A stretch of DNA of 64,000 bases from Nostoc spongiaeforme FACHB-130. Its GTDB lineage: Bacteria; Cyanobacteriota; Cyanobacteriia; Cyanobacteriales; Nostocaceae. The notes under the pieces are model-generated. The model did no database searches. It was not told the DNA's origin and worked only from the letters and a program-made list of their open reading frames with translations. A program made the translations under genes and the position numbers. The stretch is taken from the NCBI RefSeq assembly GCF_014698475.1, contig NZ_JACJTB010000001.1, positions 310,001 to 374,000 on the forward strand, given 5' to 3'. Below are positions 39,367-50,518 of the stretch, piece after piece. How positions within the stretch are numbered: position 1 is the first letter of the stretch; the number at the start of each line of letters is the position of its first letter.

Positions 39367-39540
39367 ATGGCTGTCCCTAAGAAGAAAACATCTAAATCTA
39401 AACGCGATAAACGTCGAGCTACTTGGAGACATAAAGCTGCTATTGAAGCTCAAAAAGCTTTATCTCTGGGCAAGTCTATTTTGACTGGACGTTCTACATT
39501 TGTCTATCCTACTGCTGAAGAAGAGGAAGAAGAATCATAG
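39367..39540 (+). CDS. rpmF: 50S ribosomal protein L32
   Basis: A 57-residue protein, [20 protein letters not shown]..., the bacterial/plastid-type L32 with an acidic C-terminal run (EEEEEES). An upstream in-frame ATG at 39340 would add nine residues not found in L32, so I start at 39367 (tactATGGCTGTCCC). The cyanobacterial form lacks the zinc-binding Cys residues seen in some L32 variants. Confidence 0.95.
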   Translation: MAVPKKKTSKSKRDKRRATWRHKAAIEAQKALSLGKSILTGRSTFVYPTAEEEEEES

Positions 39541-39941
39541 TTTCCGATTAGGAAAAATCCTAGCATCACCGAAGATTTGAGCGGTGACTTTTACCGCTCA
39601 GGCTTTCTGGTATTTGAGCAAAAGTTTTTCCGCAGTTGCTTCCACTCATTAATAGTTTATGCCTATTGTGCAGCAAGTAATCGGATACATAAAAAATCGG
39701 TAATGAATAATTCGGAAAATCCATTATCCATTACCTATTACCCATGACTGATGATCAGATAATCATAATCACACAGTAAATTATCTGGATATCCTAACGA
39801 TGTAGGTGTTCAGCAAAATTAATATTTCTTCTCTGTCTGAGTCTAGTTGTTGATACTCAGGCACTCTGCCACAATCAAAATCAGGTTTAGTTCATCATCT
39901 CGAAATAGCCAAGTTTCAATTAACCTAATTTTGCTGAGAAT
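39541..39941. other. 401-bp intergenic region after rpmF
   Basis: Contains the hairpin TGAGCGGT (39578-39585) / ACCGCTCA (39593-39600) shortly after rpmF, a possible terminator without a U-tract. It also has taatccattatccattacctattaccc-type repeats (about 39702-39745). No gene seen. Confidence 0.5.
39578..39600 (+). terminator. Hairpin after rpmF
   Basis: Eight-bp perfect stem TGAGCGGT/ACCGCTCA with a 7-nt loop, 38 bp after the stop codon. It lacks a clear U-tract, so confidence is moderate. Confidence 0.45.
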
Positions 39942-40541
39942 ATGTTAGGCAAGTTTTTTCAAAAGCCAGATAAAGAACAGGGTGAACGTGTCCCGCCTGG
40001 ACAGCATCTCGCCAAAGGTTTCCCTGTGCTAACTTATGGCGCAACACCCAAAGTTAATATTGAAGAGTGGGAATTTCGCGTTTGGGGTGCGGCTAAACCT
40101 GCTGTTTTCACTTTGTCAGACTTTATGGCGCTACCACAACACGAATTTACAGCAGATTTCCACTGTGTTACCCGTTGGTCAAAGTTGGATGTCAAGTGGA
40201 CTGGCATTAAGGTAACAGATTTTATGAATTTGATAGAGGTAGAGAAAGAAGCCGCACACATCATGGAACATTGCTATGGTGGCTACACTACTAATATCGC
40301 CATTGAAGATTTTGTCCGGGAAGAAAATTTCTTTGCTTTTCAACTGTTTGGAGAACCATTACCCGCAGAACATGGTGGCCCCTTGCGGTTAGTTGTTCCC
40401 CATCTCTACGCTTGGAAAAGTGCCAAGTGGATTAATGGTTTAGAATTTCTCAAGAAAGAAGAACTAGGTTTTTGGGAACGCAACGGTTATCATCGCCGGG
40501 GCGAACCTTGGGCAGAAGAACGTTATAGCAGTAGTTTTTGA
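39942..40541 (+). CDS. Sulfite oxidase-like molybdopterin oxidoreductase
   Basis: A 199-residue protein of the sulfite oxidase/YedY-like Mo-cofactor fold: FPVLTYGATPKVNIEEWEFRVWG, the Mo-coordinating Cys in DFHCVTRWSKLDVKWTGI (about residues 67-84), HCYGGYTTNI, EHGGPLRLVVPHLYAWKSAKWI (cofactor contacts) and a C-terminal WERNGYHRRGEPWAEERY. No Tat signal, unlike MsrP/YedY, so it is probably cytoplasmic. It lacks the heme and dimerisation domains of animal sulfite oxidase. Substrate unknown. Confidence 0.88.
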   Translation: MLGKFFQKPDKEQGERVPPGQHLAKGFPVLTYGATPKVNIEEWEFRVWGAAKPAVFTLSDFMALPQHEFTADFHCVTRWSKLDVKWTGIKVTDFMNLIEVEKEAAHIMEHCYGGYTTNIAIEDFVREENFFAFQLFGEPLPAEHGGPLRLVVPHLYAWKSAKWINGLEFLKKEELGFWERNGYHRRGEPWAEERYSSSF

Positions 40542-40655
40542 TTTGAGCAAAATCCTCAAAGAATATCCGATATTTTCTTGTGGGATGGGTGTCCTCACCC
40601 GTCCTATTCCAAGGGCGGGCAAGATGCCCACTCCACAAGATGAATAATTTATTTT

Positions 40656-42038
40656 TCACTTAATTAATCGCTTCAAAAAGCCCAATTTGTCTTGATATGG
40701 GGCGTAACGCCATTTTAAATCTAACCAGAAGGAGTTACGCAACACGCTTTTATGGTGAGAAAAGGTATCAAAACCCGCTTTACCATGATAGTTACCAATA
40801 CCACTATCACCTACGCCACCGAAGGGTAAAGATGAAACACCAAGGTGCATTACTGTGTCATTCAGACAAACGCCACCAGAGGAAGTTTCTTGTAAAACTC
40901 GTTGTTGCAGATTTTTGTTTTGTGAGAATAGGTATAAAGCTAAGGGTTTTGGTTTGGAATTAATTAAGGCGATCGCTTCTGTAATATCTGTATATTCAAT
41001 TACTGGTAAAATTGGCCCAAAAATTTCTTCCTGCATTACAGGGTCTGTCAAAGAGACTTGATCAATAATTGTTGGGGCAATATAGCGTTCTTCTAGTTTG
41101 CTTTCACCACCAGCAACAATTTCACCTTGATTGAGCAGTTTAATTAATCTTTCACAGTGTTTTTGACTGATAATTCTGGCATAATCAGCACTATTGTAGG
41201 GGTTTTCGCCATAAAATTCGGTGAGAGTTTTTTTCAAGCCATTGATTAAGTCTGGCTTAATTTTTTTATCAACTAAAAGATAATCTGGAGCAACACAAGT
41301 TTGTCCAGCATTAATAAATTTACCCCAAGTAATCCGTCTAATAGTATGCTCTAAATTAATATCAGCATCAACAATACAAGGACTTTTACCACCTAATTCT
41401 AAAGTCACTGGTGTGAGATGTTTTGCTGCGGCTTCCATAACAATTTTACCTACAGCCGTACCACCAGTAAAAAAGATATGGTCAAATTTTTCTGCAAGTA
41501 ACTTTTGACTGGCTTCAACACCACCTTCTACTACTGTGATAAATTCTGGTGCAAAATATTTAGCCATCATTTTGGCTAACAAACTAGAGGTAGCAGGAGC
41601 AATTTCCGAAGGCTTGAGAATGGCGCAATTACCTGCGGCGATCGCACCGACTAAGGGGGCAATAATTAAATTAAAGGGATAATTCCAAGGGCCGATAATT
41701 AAAACAACTCCTAAAGGTTCAGCATAAATTTTAGCTGAATAAGAAAAAAACTCGATTGGCACTTCGGCTTTTTGGGGTTTAGCCCAGGAGTGCAAATGTT
41801 TAATGGCATAATCAATTTCTTTGGTAACACCAATTTCTGTTGCGTAAGATTCAAATTCTGGTTTCTGAAAGTCTGCTTTTAAAGCTTGTACAATATCAGT
41901 TTCGTTATCAATTATTGCTTGTTTGAGAGTTCTAAGTTTTTCTATCCGAAAAGCAATATTTTTGGTTTTACCAGTTTGAAAAAATTGACGTTGCTGAGTA
42001 ATAAGTTCAGCAATGTTAGATAATTCAGCAGTAATCAT
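40656..42038 (-). CDS. Aldehyde dehydrogenase (NAD(P)+-dependent)
   Basis: A 460-residue class-3-like ALDH. It has VVLIIGPWNYPFNLIIAPL (N-terminal cofactor region), VTLELGGKSPCIV with the general-base Glu, and the catalytic Cys in NAGQTCVAPDYLL (about residue 245). PFGGVGDSGIGNYHGKAGFDTFSH is near the C-terminus. Length and motifs are intact. Cyanobacterial relatives oxidise long-chain or apocarotenoid aldehydes (AldE type), a plausible but unproven role here. Confidence 0.9.
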   Translation of the reverse strand: MITAELSNIAELITQQRQFFQTGKTKNIAFRIEKLRTLKQAIIDNETDIVQALKADFQKPEFESYATEIGVTKEIDYAIKHLHSWAKPQKAEVPIEFFSYSAKIYAEPLGVVLIIGPWNYPFNLIIAPLVGAIAAGNCAILKPSEIAPATSSLLAKMMAKYFAPEFITVVEGGVEASQKLLAEKFDHIFFTGGTAVGKIVMEAAAKHLTPVTLELGGKSPCIVDADINLEHTIRRITWGKFINAGQTCVAPDYLLVDKKIKPDLINGLKKTLTEFYGENPYNSADYARIISQKHCERLIKLLNQGEIVAGGESKLEERYIAPTIIDQVSLTDPVMQEEIFGPILPVIEYTDITEAIALINSKPKPLALYLFSQNKNLQQRVLQETSSGGVCLNDTVMHLGVSSLPFGGVGDSGIGNYHGKAGFDTFSHHKSVLRNSFWLDLKWRYAPYQDKLGFLKRLIK

Positions 42039-42163
42039 GATGTTATCCTCTAATATTTTATCGAGAGGCTAAGATAACCGACTTCTTAAATAAATTGGGT
42101 ATCTTGCTGTTCACAAATGATTTAGGACTGCTATGGATCATAATTGATCAATTTATTATTTAT

Positions 42164-43309
42164 TCAAGATTTAAGTGGTAAACGAACAACAAATTCGCTG
42201 CCTTTACCTAATACAGAATTAACAGAAATCTGTCCTTGATGTGCCTCGACAATTCGGCGAGATAAGTACAGTCCTAAGCCACTACCGGAACTTTTGTGGC
42301 TACCTTGACGAAATCTTTGAAACAATGTTGTTTGTTCTTCAGGTGAAATACCCGAACCTGTATCGGCTACCACAATATCAATATAGTCACTACCAGAGAT
42401 AGATGACGTGCTTCCAGAGGAGGAAATTTCTGGATTTTTATCTGCGGGGGAGAGGCGCACTGCTATATAGCCAGATTCAGTAAATTTAATTGCATTACCT
42501 ATGAGGTTGGTTAACAAGCGGTGCAGTTCTAAGCGATCGCCCATAATTGTACTGTTAGTTAATTCCTCGGCATATTCCTGTTTAATAGTCAGTGCTTTAG
42601 CTGCGGCTAAAGGTGTGAGTTCACCAACTACTTCGGCAATTAATAGCTTTAAATCAACAGGTTGAAACGCCAGGGTTTTGCGTCCGGCTTCAAATCGATA
42701 CACTTCTAATAAGGTATTGACCATCGAGAGCAAGTTGGCGTTACTACGCGCCATGATGGTGAGTACTTCTCGCATTTGTGCAGATAATTCACCCAAAGCA
42801 CCTTGCTCAAATAACATTAACATCCGATCAGCCGCGACTAAGGGCGTACGCAAGTCATGGGTGAGTCGAGAAACAAAGTCTTCTCGTTGACGGGCAATTT
42901 CATCACGCTCATCCATACTATGCTTGAGTCGCAGGAGCGATCGCACTCTGGCGAGTAATTCATCTACAGTTACAGGTTTACGAATAAAATCATCAGCGCC
43001 CAAATCTAATCCACGCGCAACGTTGGGTGCATCGTGTGCTGTAATTAACAAAATTGGAATATATTGCTGCAAGTTCATCTCCCCACGAATGCGCCTGGTA
43101 ACTTCATAACCATCCATTCCTGGCATCATTAAATCCAGCAATACCAAGTCACAAGGAGATGCTTCTAGTTGAGCTAAAGCGACAAAACCGTTTTCTGCGG
43201 TGCTAACTGTATAACTTTCTTCTTCTAGTATGGTTTTAATTAAAAAAACATTATCTGGTGAATCATCAACCACCAAAATTTTGTCAGGGCGCGGCGATAG
43301 TGAACTCAT
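42164..43309 (-). CDS. Hybrid response regulator / histidine kinase (REC-HisKA-HATPase)
   Basis: A 381-residue protein with an N-terminal receiver (about residues 10-125, phospho-acceptor Asp in LVLLDLMMPGMDGYE, Lys in FIRKPVT), a HisKA with SRLTHDLRTPLVAADRML (about 145-165) and an HATPase (NLIGNAIKFTESG, DTGSGISPEEQ, SGSGLGLYLSRRIVE) to about 378. Soluble, no membrane segment. The architecture suggests a phosphorylation-controlled kinase acting downstream of another kinase. Its cognate partner is not in the neighbourhood. Confidence 0.92.
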   Translation of the reverse strand: MSSLSPRPDKILVVDDSPDNVFLIKTILEEESYTVSTAENGFVALAQLEASPCDLVLLDLMMPGMDGYEVTRRIRGEMNLQQYIPILLITAHDAPNVARGLDLGADDFIRKPVTVDELLARVRSLLRLKHSMDERDEIARQREDFVSRLTHDLRTPLVAADRMLMLFEQGALGELSAQMREVLTIMARSNANLLSMVNTLLEVYRFEAGRKTLAFQPVDLKLLIAEVVGELTPLAAAKALTIKQEYAEELTNSTIMGDRLELHRLLTNLIGNAIKFTESGYIAVRLSPADKNPEISSSGSTSSISGSDYIDIVVADTGSGISPEEQTTLFQRFRQGSHKSSGSGLGLYLSRRIVEAHQGQISVNSVLGKGSEFVVRLPLKS

Positions 43310-45205
<1,896 letters not shown>

Positions 45206-45235
45206 TTTTCTAGAGATTGTCTCTAAATAATTAAT

Positions 45236-45270
45236 AAAAACGCTCTCCTTTTTAGGGGGGCGTTTTTGTT
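45236..45270 (+). terminator. Intrinsic terminator of psbA
   Basis: AAAAACGC (45236-45243) pairs with GCGTTTTT (45260-45267), extended by CTCC/GGGG with a wobble, followed by more T residues. It starts 30 bp after the stop codon. A smaller hairpin TAGAGA-TTG-TCTCTA lies at 45211-45225. Confidence 0.9.
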
Positions 45271-45332
45271 TGCGTTGATTGGGATTATCTTAGCTTTCGG
45301 TTATCATAGCTACAACGTGAATATTGAAATCA

Positions 45333-45806
45333 ATGGCTGAAACTGGCAGAATCAGGGTTGCAAAAGATAAAGCAGATTTAGTGAAAGCATTAACATCTTC
45401 TGGTGGTGGTACAGGGCCTTTTCAAACCTTTGCTGATGTGATTGTATTTGCAGCAGCCTTAGGTGCAAAGCATAAAAAGCGCGTACCATTAGGCGAAATT
45501 TCTAAACGCGAACCATCACCAATCAGATTGGAATATTTCGCTTCGGTGGGAAATGATGTGGTGATTAAATTATTGGGAATAACTGAAACTCAAGATATTA
45601 ATATCTTATCCATTCATGAAGAAGAATATGCTACTCAACGCAACAGCATTTTTGAAGAGTATGCTAATGGTGGGTTAGAGATATTACAAAATGAGTTGCG
45701 TGGAGCAGTTGATTATTCAGAGAGGATTTTATTATTTCTCAGTTATGAAAGAATGAACGAAGATAAACAAGATGAGGAATTTGATTTAAGCAAATTCCTC
45801 TCTTGA
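45333..45806 (+). CDS. Dnd system-associated protein 4-like
   Basis: A 157-residue protein, MAETGRIRVAKDKADLVKALTSSGGGTGPFQTFADVIVFAAALGAKHK and then RVPLGEISKREPSPIRLEYFAS. This resembles the small protein annotated as Dnd-associated protein 4, which accompanies DNA phosphorothioation genes. A TTG start at 45324 is possible; I prefer the ATG at 45333. It is separated from the dnd genes only by 28 bp to the convergent dndB-like gene, supporting membership. Its function is unknown. A restriction- or stability-linked role is inference. Confidence 0.65.
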   Translation: MAETGRIRVAKDKADLVKALTSSGGGTGPFQTFADVIVFAAALGAKHKKRVPLGEISKREPSPIRLEYFASVGNDVVIKLLGITETQDINILSIHEEEYATQRNSIFEEYANGGLEILQNELRGAVDYSERILLFLSYERMNEDKQDEEFDLSKFLS

Positions 45807-45834
45807 TTTTTCAACACTACTGAAAATTAATAAT

Positions 45835-47004
45835 TCAACTCCATCCCAACTGCATTTTTACTACCTTGACTGCATCTATTATGGCAGTTGGTCTATTTTG
45901 AACTTCATAATCAGAATTACCAGATTTTCTAACTATATTATTTGCCCAAATACTATTTCTTCGTGACCAATCTAGTTTTGCTATTTCAGAAACTTTCTGT
46001 GTATCAAAATAATTTCTTTCTTTGTCATAAGTGCTATATAGCAATCTCCCTAATACTTCTAATCCAGCACTGACACCTAGTAAACAAGATTCTCTAAATG
46101 CACCGACTTGATGAAGTGTAAGCTTGTCTACAGGTGTTTCAGCAATAAATTTTGTATCATTACATTCTGAGAAAAATCTATTTAAGCACACAATTAAAGC
46201 TTCAGATGATTGCTTAACATCATATCCTTTAAGTTCATCAGTTGTATTTTCTGCAAATACACAACTTACAAATCTGGCTATAAAATTAGTTGTGTAAATC
46301 AACTTTTGTTTAGCATTTTTCCCAATTTTATTTGTTTTCTCCTGAAACATTTGCACTTCTTCTATTAAGTTTTTGGTAATACCAACTCTACCTTCAAATT
46401 CTCCAAAAGATAATAACAATGAATTATCTAGCTGTTTTGTTTGAGCCATATCTCTGAAGTCAGTTTGGCACTGGCGTAGGTCTCCTTCTAAAATTAGCGT
46501 AATTGCAACCTGATCATAACCAACTAAGTGGCTTTCATTACTAAAAATCAATTCTTGAATTGCCTTTTTACGATGCTGTCCATCAGTAATATCTAATTTA
46601 ATATCACTAGGAATAACGACTATACAAAATCCTCTGCCTAAATTGTGTATTTTAATAAGTTGCTCATCAACATTGGCAGTAATTGTTCCTAAAACCCAAG
46701 GTTTATTGGCTTCAGCGCGTTCCACAATATAGTCTTTTATTTCCTGAGCATGACCTGCTACCAGTGGACGATTCTTCCCTGAGTCAGGATCATTTTTAGT
46801 AGAAGATTTTTCTTGAAGAAGAATTGGTAAGTGTTTAGCAGGTACATTTATTTGTAACATAGTTCGCTTTCCCTGGTGAAATATTAACCCTGGATAACAT
46901 GACTCCAGATAATGTTCTGAAAAAAGCGGCGCAACTAGGCTACTAAAATTAGCTTTGATATCTGGTAAAACACTATTGTTACTATCTTCGTTGCTTTGAA
47001 GCAT
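45835..47004 (-). CDS. dndB: DndB-like DGQHR-domain protein
   Basis: A 389-residue protein with the DGQHR signature in LDITDGQHRKKAIQELI (about residues 136-152) after GKNRPLVAGHAQEIKDYIVERAE. DGQHR proteins include DndB, the transcriptional repressor of dnd operons, and the size fits DndB. The gene is preceded at 10-39 bp from its ATG by a perfect 30-bp palindrome, so it is likely autoregulated. It lies 103 bp downstream of a second DGQHR gene on the same strand. Which copy is the functional DndB cannot be decided here. Confidence 0.8.
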   Translation of the reverse strand: MLQSNEDSNNSVLPDIKANFSSLVAPLFSEHYLESCYPGLIFHQGKRTMLQINVPAKHLPILLQEKSSTKNDPDSGKNRPLVAGHAQEIKDYIVERAEANKPWVLGTITANVDEQLIKIHNLGRGFCIVVIPSDIKLDITDGQHRKKAIQELIFSNESHLVGYDQVAITLILEGDLRQCQTDFRDMAQTKQLDNSLLLSFGEFEGRVGITKNLIEEVQMFQEKTNKIGKNAKQKLIYTTNFIARFVSCVFAENTTDELKGYDVKQSSEALIVCLNRFFSECNDTKFIAETPVDKLTLHQVGAFRESCLLGVSAGLEVLGRLLYSTYDKERNYFDTQKVSEIAKLDWSRRNSIWANNIVRKSGNSDYEVQNRPTAIIDAVKVVKMQLGWS

Positions 47005-47013
47005 ATAAATACC

Positions 47014-47043
47014 TATGTAAGTTAGTAGATACTAACTTACATA
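47014..47043. promoter_or_regulatory. Perfect 30-bp palindrome, probable operator
   Basis: TATGTAAGTTAGTA, then GA, then TACTAACTTACATA: 14-bp perfect arms, 10 bp upstream of the ATG of the 389-residue DndB-like gene. Position and symmetry fit a repressor site covering the promoter or ribosome-binding region. It could also act as a hairpin between the two DGQHR genes. Confidence 0.8.
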
Positions 47044-47107
47044 ATAAGAGGCTTTGTAGTATTTTGCAGTAAGTAAATTTACTTTGTAATAAGCTGGTTT
47101 AATTTGA

Positions 47108-48709
47108 CTAAGTAAGAATAGATGGAAGTCCTACTTCTTTTGGATCAACAAATTCACCATCAAAACCAATTGTTTTATTTTCTACAGTTCTAGTATTAGC
47201 TAAAGCCTTACGAAGTTCAGCACGTTCCATTGAATCTTCAATTCCACCCAAAATGTAAATTAATAACTTAGCCGCTAAATCTTTTCCAGAAACTTGCACT
47301 CGCTTTTTATTTGGGTCATACAAAACCCCATACCAAAGAGACTGAGGATATTCCATTCCAGTAAAGCCACCTTGTTGGTCAAATTTTTTCAATTTCTTGA
47401 AAATACTGGTTAGAGAAAATCCTTTTTTAAACACCAAAAATCCCAAAGCTTGTGCTATAGCAACTTGCGCTACAGGACGAAAAAGTATATTTGCTTCACC
47501 GCCACCTTTTTCAAAACTAAATCTTCGCAAAACTGGTGTATCTTCATGTTCTAAAATCTTGTAACTAGGTAAACTAGCCAAGTTATCAAATAGCTTTTTA
47601 AATTCCGCAATTCCCTGCTCAATTTCTTCGTCTTCTGGACGCATCGGAATCAAACCTTTTTCTAATGGTTTCCAGTGAGGGAATTTTTGACCTAAATATC
47701 GCTCAGACATATCTTGTAGGGCTTGCAATGTCGTCAAAACTGTAGAATTTGTGGCTACAGTTGCACTATTCCAATTAACGCGCGGGTTACGGTTGGGACG
47801 TTGTTCTAAAAGTGGATGAGTTACTGCAATTTTTCGCGCCACAATAGAAAAACCGTCGTCTTCATTTAACTGTGCTAACTGACCTCTAGTTAAAGGTGCA
47901 GCCATCAAGTTAACATGAACAAAAATCGACCTTACTCTTCTTCTAGCTTCGTTACGAGTTTCACCAGAATTAACTGCACAAATAAATTCAATACCAATTT
48001 TTTCTTTAGGTAAGCTTTGCAAATAAGCAGGATCTACTTGATACTGCTCGATTAAATCTGAGACAGTAATAAAACTATCATCAGCAGTTTTATCTTTTTT
48101 ATATCGCTGGAGTTTGCCAGTTTTAATTAACTCAATTAAACCCTGAACTCCCATCAGCCGATGTTGACCATCTAGTGCATAAATTGTCACATTTTCTTCA
48201 GAAACATTGAGTAAGCCGACCTTACCATCTTTATCTAGAGGTGTAAAATCGGTAGTAGATTTTGTAGCGCGTTCTTCACTGTCCCACTCCGAGGCTTTTG
48301 AGTTATCAACCCAAGGCTGGTTAATTACTACAAGAACTGGGGGAAACTTATGATTTTTTCTCGCAGCCAAATATTGAACTAGAGGTGCTTGACGCGACCA
48401 GTCAATAGGACGCTGTTGAATTTCATCAATACTATCTGCATCGATTTCGATATTATCAGTCTCTGGATTATATTTTTTTTGCAGCAGAGGTAAACCAGAA
48501 GCAAAATGAACTCGACCAGCAAACCATTCCAAAGTCACGGAACCAATATAGGCTTCAATTCCGCCCATTTCCGTTTTCTGCACCAGAATTTGGTCTTTTT
48601 TCTCTAAGAATTTTTCTAAAAGTAAAGCTAGTACCTGTTTATCCTTGTTGTCTCTCTCCAGGTACTCTTTAGCAATCTCAGTGGTGAGGTTAGATGCAAT
48701 GTCACTCAT
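47108..48709 (-). CDS. Second, larger DGQHR-domain (DndB-like) protein
   Basis: A 533-residue protein with IYALDGQHRLMGVQGLIEL (about residues 180-198) and the conserved Arg-rich RRRVRSIFVHVNLMAAPLTRGQLAQLNEDDGFSIVARKI block (about 260-300). It is about 150 residues longer than ordinary DndB, the extra sequence being at the C-terminal end and within the linker. It is divergently transcribed from dndC over 153 bp, suggesting joint control of both. Members of this family sense or bind modified DNA or act as regulators; the exact role here is unknown. Confidence 0.8.
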   Translation of the reverse strand: MSDIASNLTTEIAKEYLERDNKDKQVLALLLEKFLEKKDQILVQKTEMGGIEAYIGSVTLEWFAGRVHFASGLPLLQKKYNPETDNIEIDADSIDEIQQRPIDWSRQAPLVQYLAARKNHKFPPVLVVINQPWVDNSKASEWDSEERATKSTTDFTPLDKDGKVGLLNVSEENVTIYALDGQHRLMGVQGLIELIKTGKLQRYKKDKTADDSFITVSDLIEQYQVDPAYLQSLPKEKIGIEFICAVNSGETRNEARRRVRSIFVHVNLMAAPLTRGQLAQLNEDDGFSIVARKIAVTHPLLEQRPNRNPRVNWNSATVATNSTVLTTLQALQDMSERYLGQKFPHWKPLEKGLIPMRPEDEEIEQGIAEFKKLFDNLASLPSYKILEHEDTPVLRRFSFEKGGGEANILFRPVAQVAIAQALGFLVFKKGFSLTSIFKKLKKFDQQGGFTGMEYPQSLWYGVLYDPNKKRVQVSGKDLAAKLLIYILGGIEDSMERAELRKALANTRTVENKTIGFDGEFVDPKEVGLPSILT

Positions 48710-48751
48710 ATTAATTTTTAAAAACTTAGTCTTGTAACCTAGCTATATTGT

Positions 48752-48796
48752 CCAAAAAGTTAGATACTAATAAATCAGTTTTTAAAAACTTTTTGG
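48752..48796. promoter_or_regulatory. Inverted repeat in the dndB-like/dndC divergent promoter
   Basis: CCAAAAAGTT (48752-48761) and AACTTTTTGG (48787-48796) are exact inverted complements 25 bp apart, in the 153-bp space between the divergent genes. The spacer begins with agatactaa, shared in part with the 47014 palindrome. Confidence 0.6.
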
Positions 48797-48862
48797 GAAG
48801 CCGCGCATTCCATACACTGGAGTAAAAAGCGGTAACGCCCAAATGTCCAGAGGTAGGAAGCA

Positions 48863-50518
48863 ATGACTGAAGCACAACAACCAGAAAATAAAGGTCAGCA
48901 GAAAGGTACTGTAGCAGAATTAGTAGAGGATATCCAAGCTCTGACCATTGAAATTCAAGAATTGTATTGTTTGGATGCGATTCCTTGGGTTGTAGGTTAT
49001 TCGGGTGGTAAAGACAGCACTGCTACTTTACAGTTGGTCTGGAATGCGATCGCTGGACTTCCACCAGAAAAACGGACTAAAACAATCTACGTCATTACTA
49101 CAGACACATTGGTAGAAAACCCGATTGTTGCAGCTTGGGTGCGAAATTCTCTACAGCAAATGAAGTTAGAAGCTCAAGCGCAAGAATTACCATTTGAACC
49201 TCATTTATTACAGCCAGATTTTAAAGAAACATTTTGGGTGGGTCTGATTGGGAAAGGTTATCCAGCACCAAGAGGTAAATTCCGTTGGTGTACAGAACGG
49301 CTGAAAATCAATCCCTCGAATCGCTTTATCCGTGATGTAATTCGAGCTAGTGGAGAAGCAATTGTTGTGCTGGGTACTCGCAAAGCCGAAAGCACAAAAC
49401 GCGCTAACAGAATGAAAAAATTAGAAGCTCTGCGGGTACGCGATCGCCTCAGTCCTAACATGAATTTGCCAAACTCCTTAGTTTACAGCCCTATTGAAGA
49501 CTGGCAAAATGATGAAGTTTGGATTTATTTAATGCAGTGGGAAAATCCTTGGGGATATAGCAATAAAGACTTATTTGCTATGTATCGGGGTGCTTCTGCT
49601 GATAATGAATGTCCCTTAGTTGTGGATACTTCTACTCCCAGCTGTGGTAGCTCTCGTTTTGGTTGTTGGGTTTGTACCCTAGTCAGCCAGGATAAATCTC
49701 TCGCGGCTATGATTCAAAATGATGAAGAAAAAGAGTGGATGCAACCTCTACTTGATTTTCGTAAGGAATTAGATGCAGAAGAAACACGCGATCGCCGAGA
49801 TTTCCGCCGCAGAAATGGAGATGTTCAACTGTATGAGCGCAATCTAGAAGGTGAACTATCTATTGAACCAATTCCTGGCCCTTATGTAAAAGAAGCACGA
49901 GAAGATTGGCTAAGACAGTTATTAACTGTTGAAAAACAAATCCGTCAAACAGCGCCAGAAAATATGCGCGACATTACATTGATTACTACAGAAGAACTCA
50001 GCGAAATTCGTCGCATCTGGCTAGAAGAAAGACATGAGTTTGACGATAGTTTACCCCGTATTTATTACGAAGTAACTGGGGAAGAATTCAAAGACCCGCG
50101 CCCTGGTGCTGACCAAAAACTATTAGGTAGTGATGAATGGGCTGTGTTAGAAGAAATCTGTGCTGATGACACTATGCACTTGGAACTCATGTCAAAACTT
50201 TTAAGCACAGAATGGCAATTTCGTAAGAAAACAAAGCGTGTCGGAATCTACGAAACTCTCGAAAAATGTTTTAATACTAGTTCTCGTTCTCCTGAAGAAG
50301 CAATTAGGAATGCTCATTTAAAACGTGATTTAAGAGAGGCTGTTAGTCAAGGAGATGTTGCAACAGTTAGAGAAAAAGTCAAGCAGTTAACTTTAGCTGA
50401 TTTTGTCGCACCTAATGAACAACCAAGTACACCTGATACACAAAATACATCAAAATCTGCTGACAATGCAAAAACTTGGTCAAATATGAAATTTAAAAAG
50501 AAACAGACAAAGGCTTAA
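48863..50518 (+). CDS. dndC: DNA phosphorothioation sulfurtransferase DndC
   Basis: A 551-residue PAPS-reductase-like ATP pyrophosphatase. The PP-loop SGGKDS is at residues 47-52. Candidate [4Fe-4S] ligands are Cys143 (RWCTERLK), Cys261 (CGSSRFG), Cys268 and Cys271 (CWVC). DndC activates and transfers sulfur to the DNA backbone with DndD/DndE, taking sulfur from a cysteine desulfurase (DndA/IscS), which is not in the window. A polar Thr/Ser/Lys-rich tail ends it. AGGTAGGAAG precedes the ATG. Its end overlaps the convergent XRE gene by 4 bp. Confidence 0.93.
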   Translation: MTEAQQPENKGQQKGTVAELVEDIQALTIEIQELYCLDAIPWVVGYSGGKDSTATLQLVWNAIAGLPPEKRTKTIYVITTDTLVENPIVAAWVRNSLQQMKLEAQAQELPFEPHLLQPDFKETFWVGLIGKGYPAPRGKFRWCTERLKINPSNRFIRDVIRASGEAIVVLGTRKAESTKRANRMKKLEALRVRDRLSPNMNLPNSLVYSPIEDWQNDEVWIYLMQWENPWGYSNKDLFAMYRGASADNECPLVVDTSTPSCGSSRFGCWVCTLVSQDKSLAAMIQNDEEKEWMQPLLDFRKELDAEETRDRRDFRRRNGDVQLYERNLEGELSIEPIPGPYVKEAREDWLRQLLTVEKQIRQTAPENMRDITLITTEELSEIRRIWLEERHEFDDSLPRIYYEVTGEEFKDPRPGADQKLLGSDEWAVLEEICADDTMHLELMSKLLSTEWQFRKKTKRVGIYETLEKCFNTSSRSPEEAIRNAHLKRDLREAVSQGDVATVREKVKQLTLADFVAPNEQPSTPDTQNTSKSADNAKTWSNMKFKKKQTKA

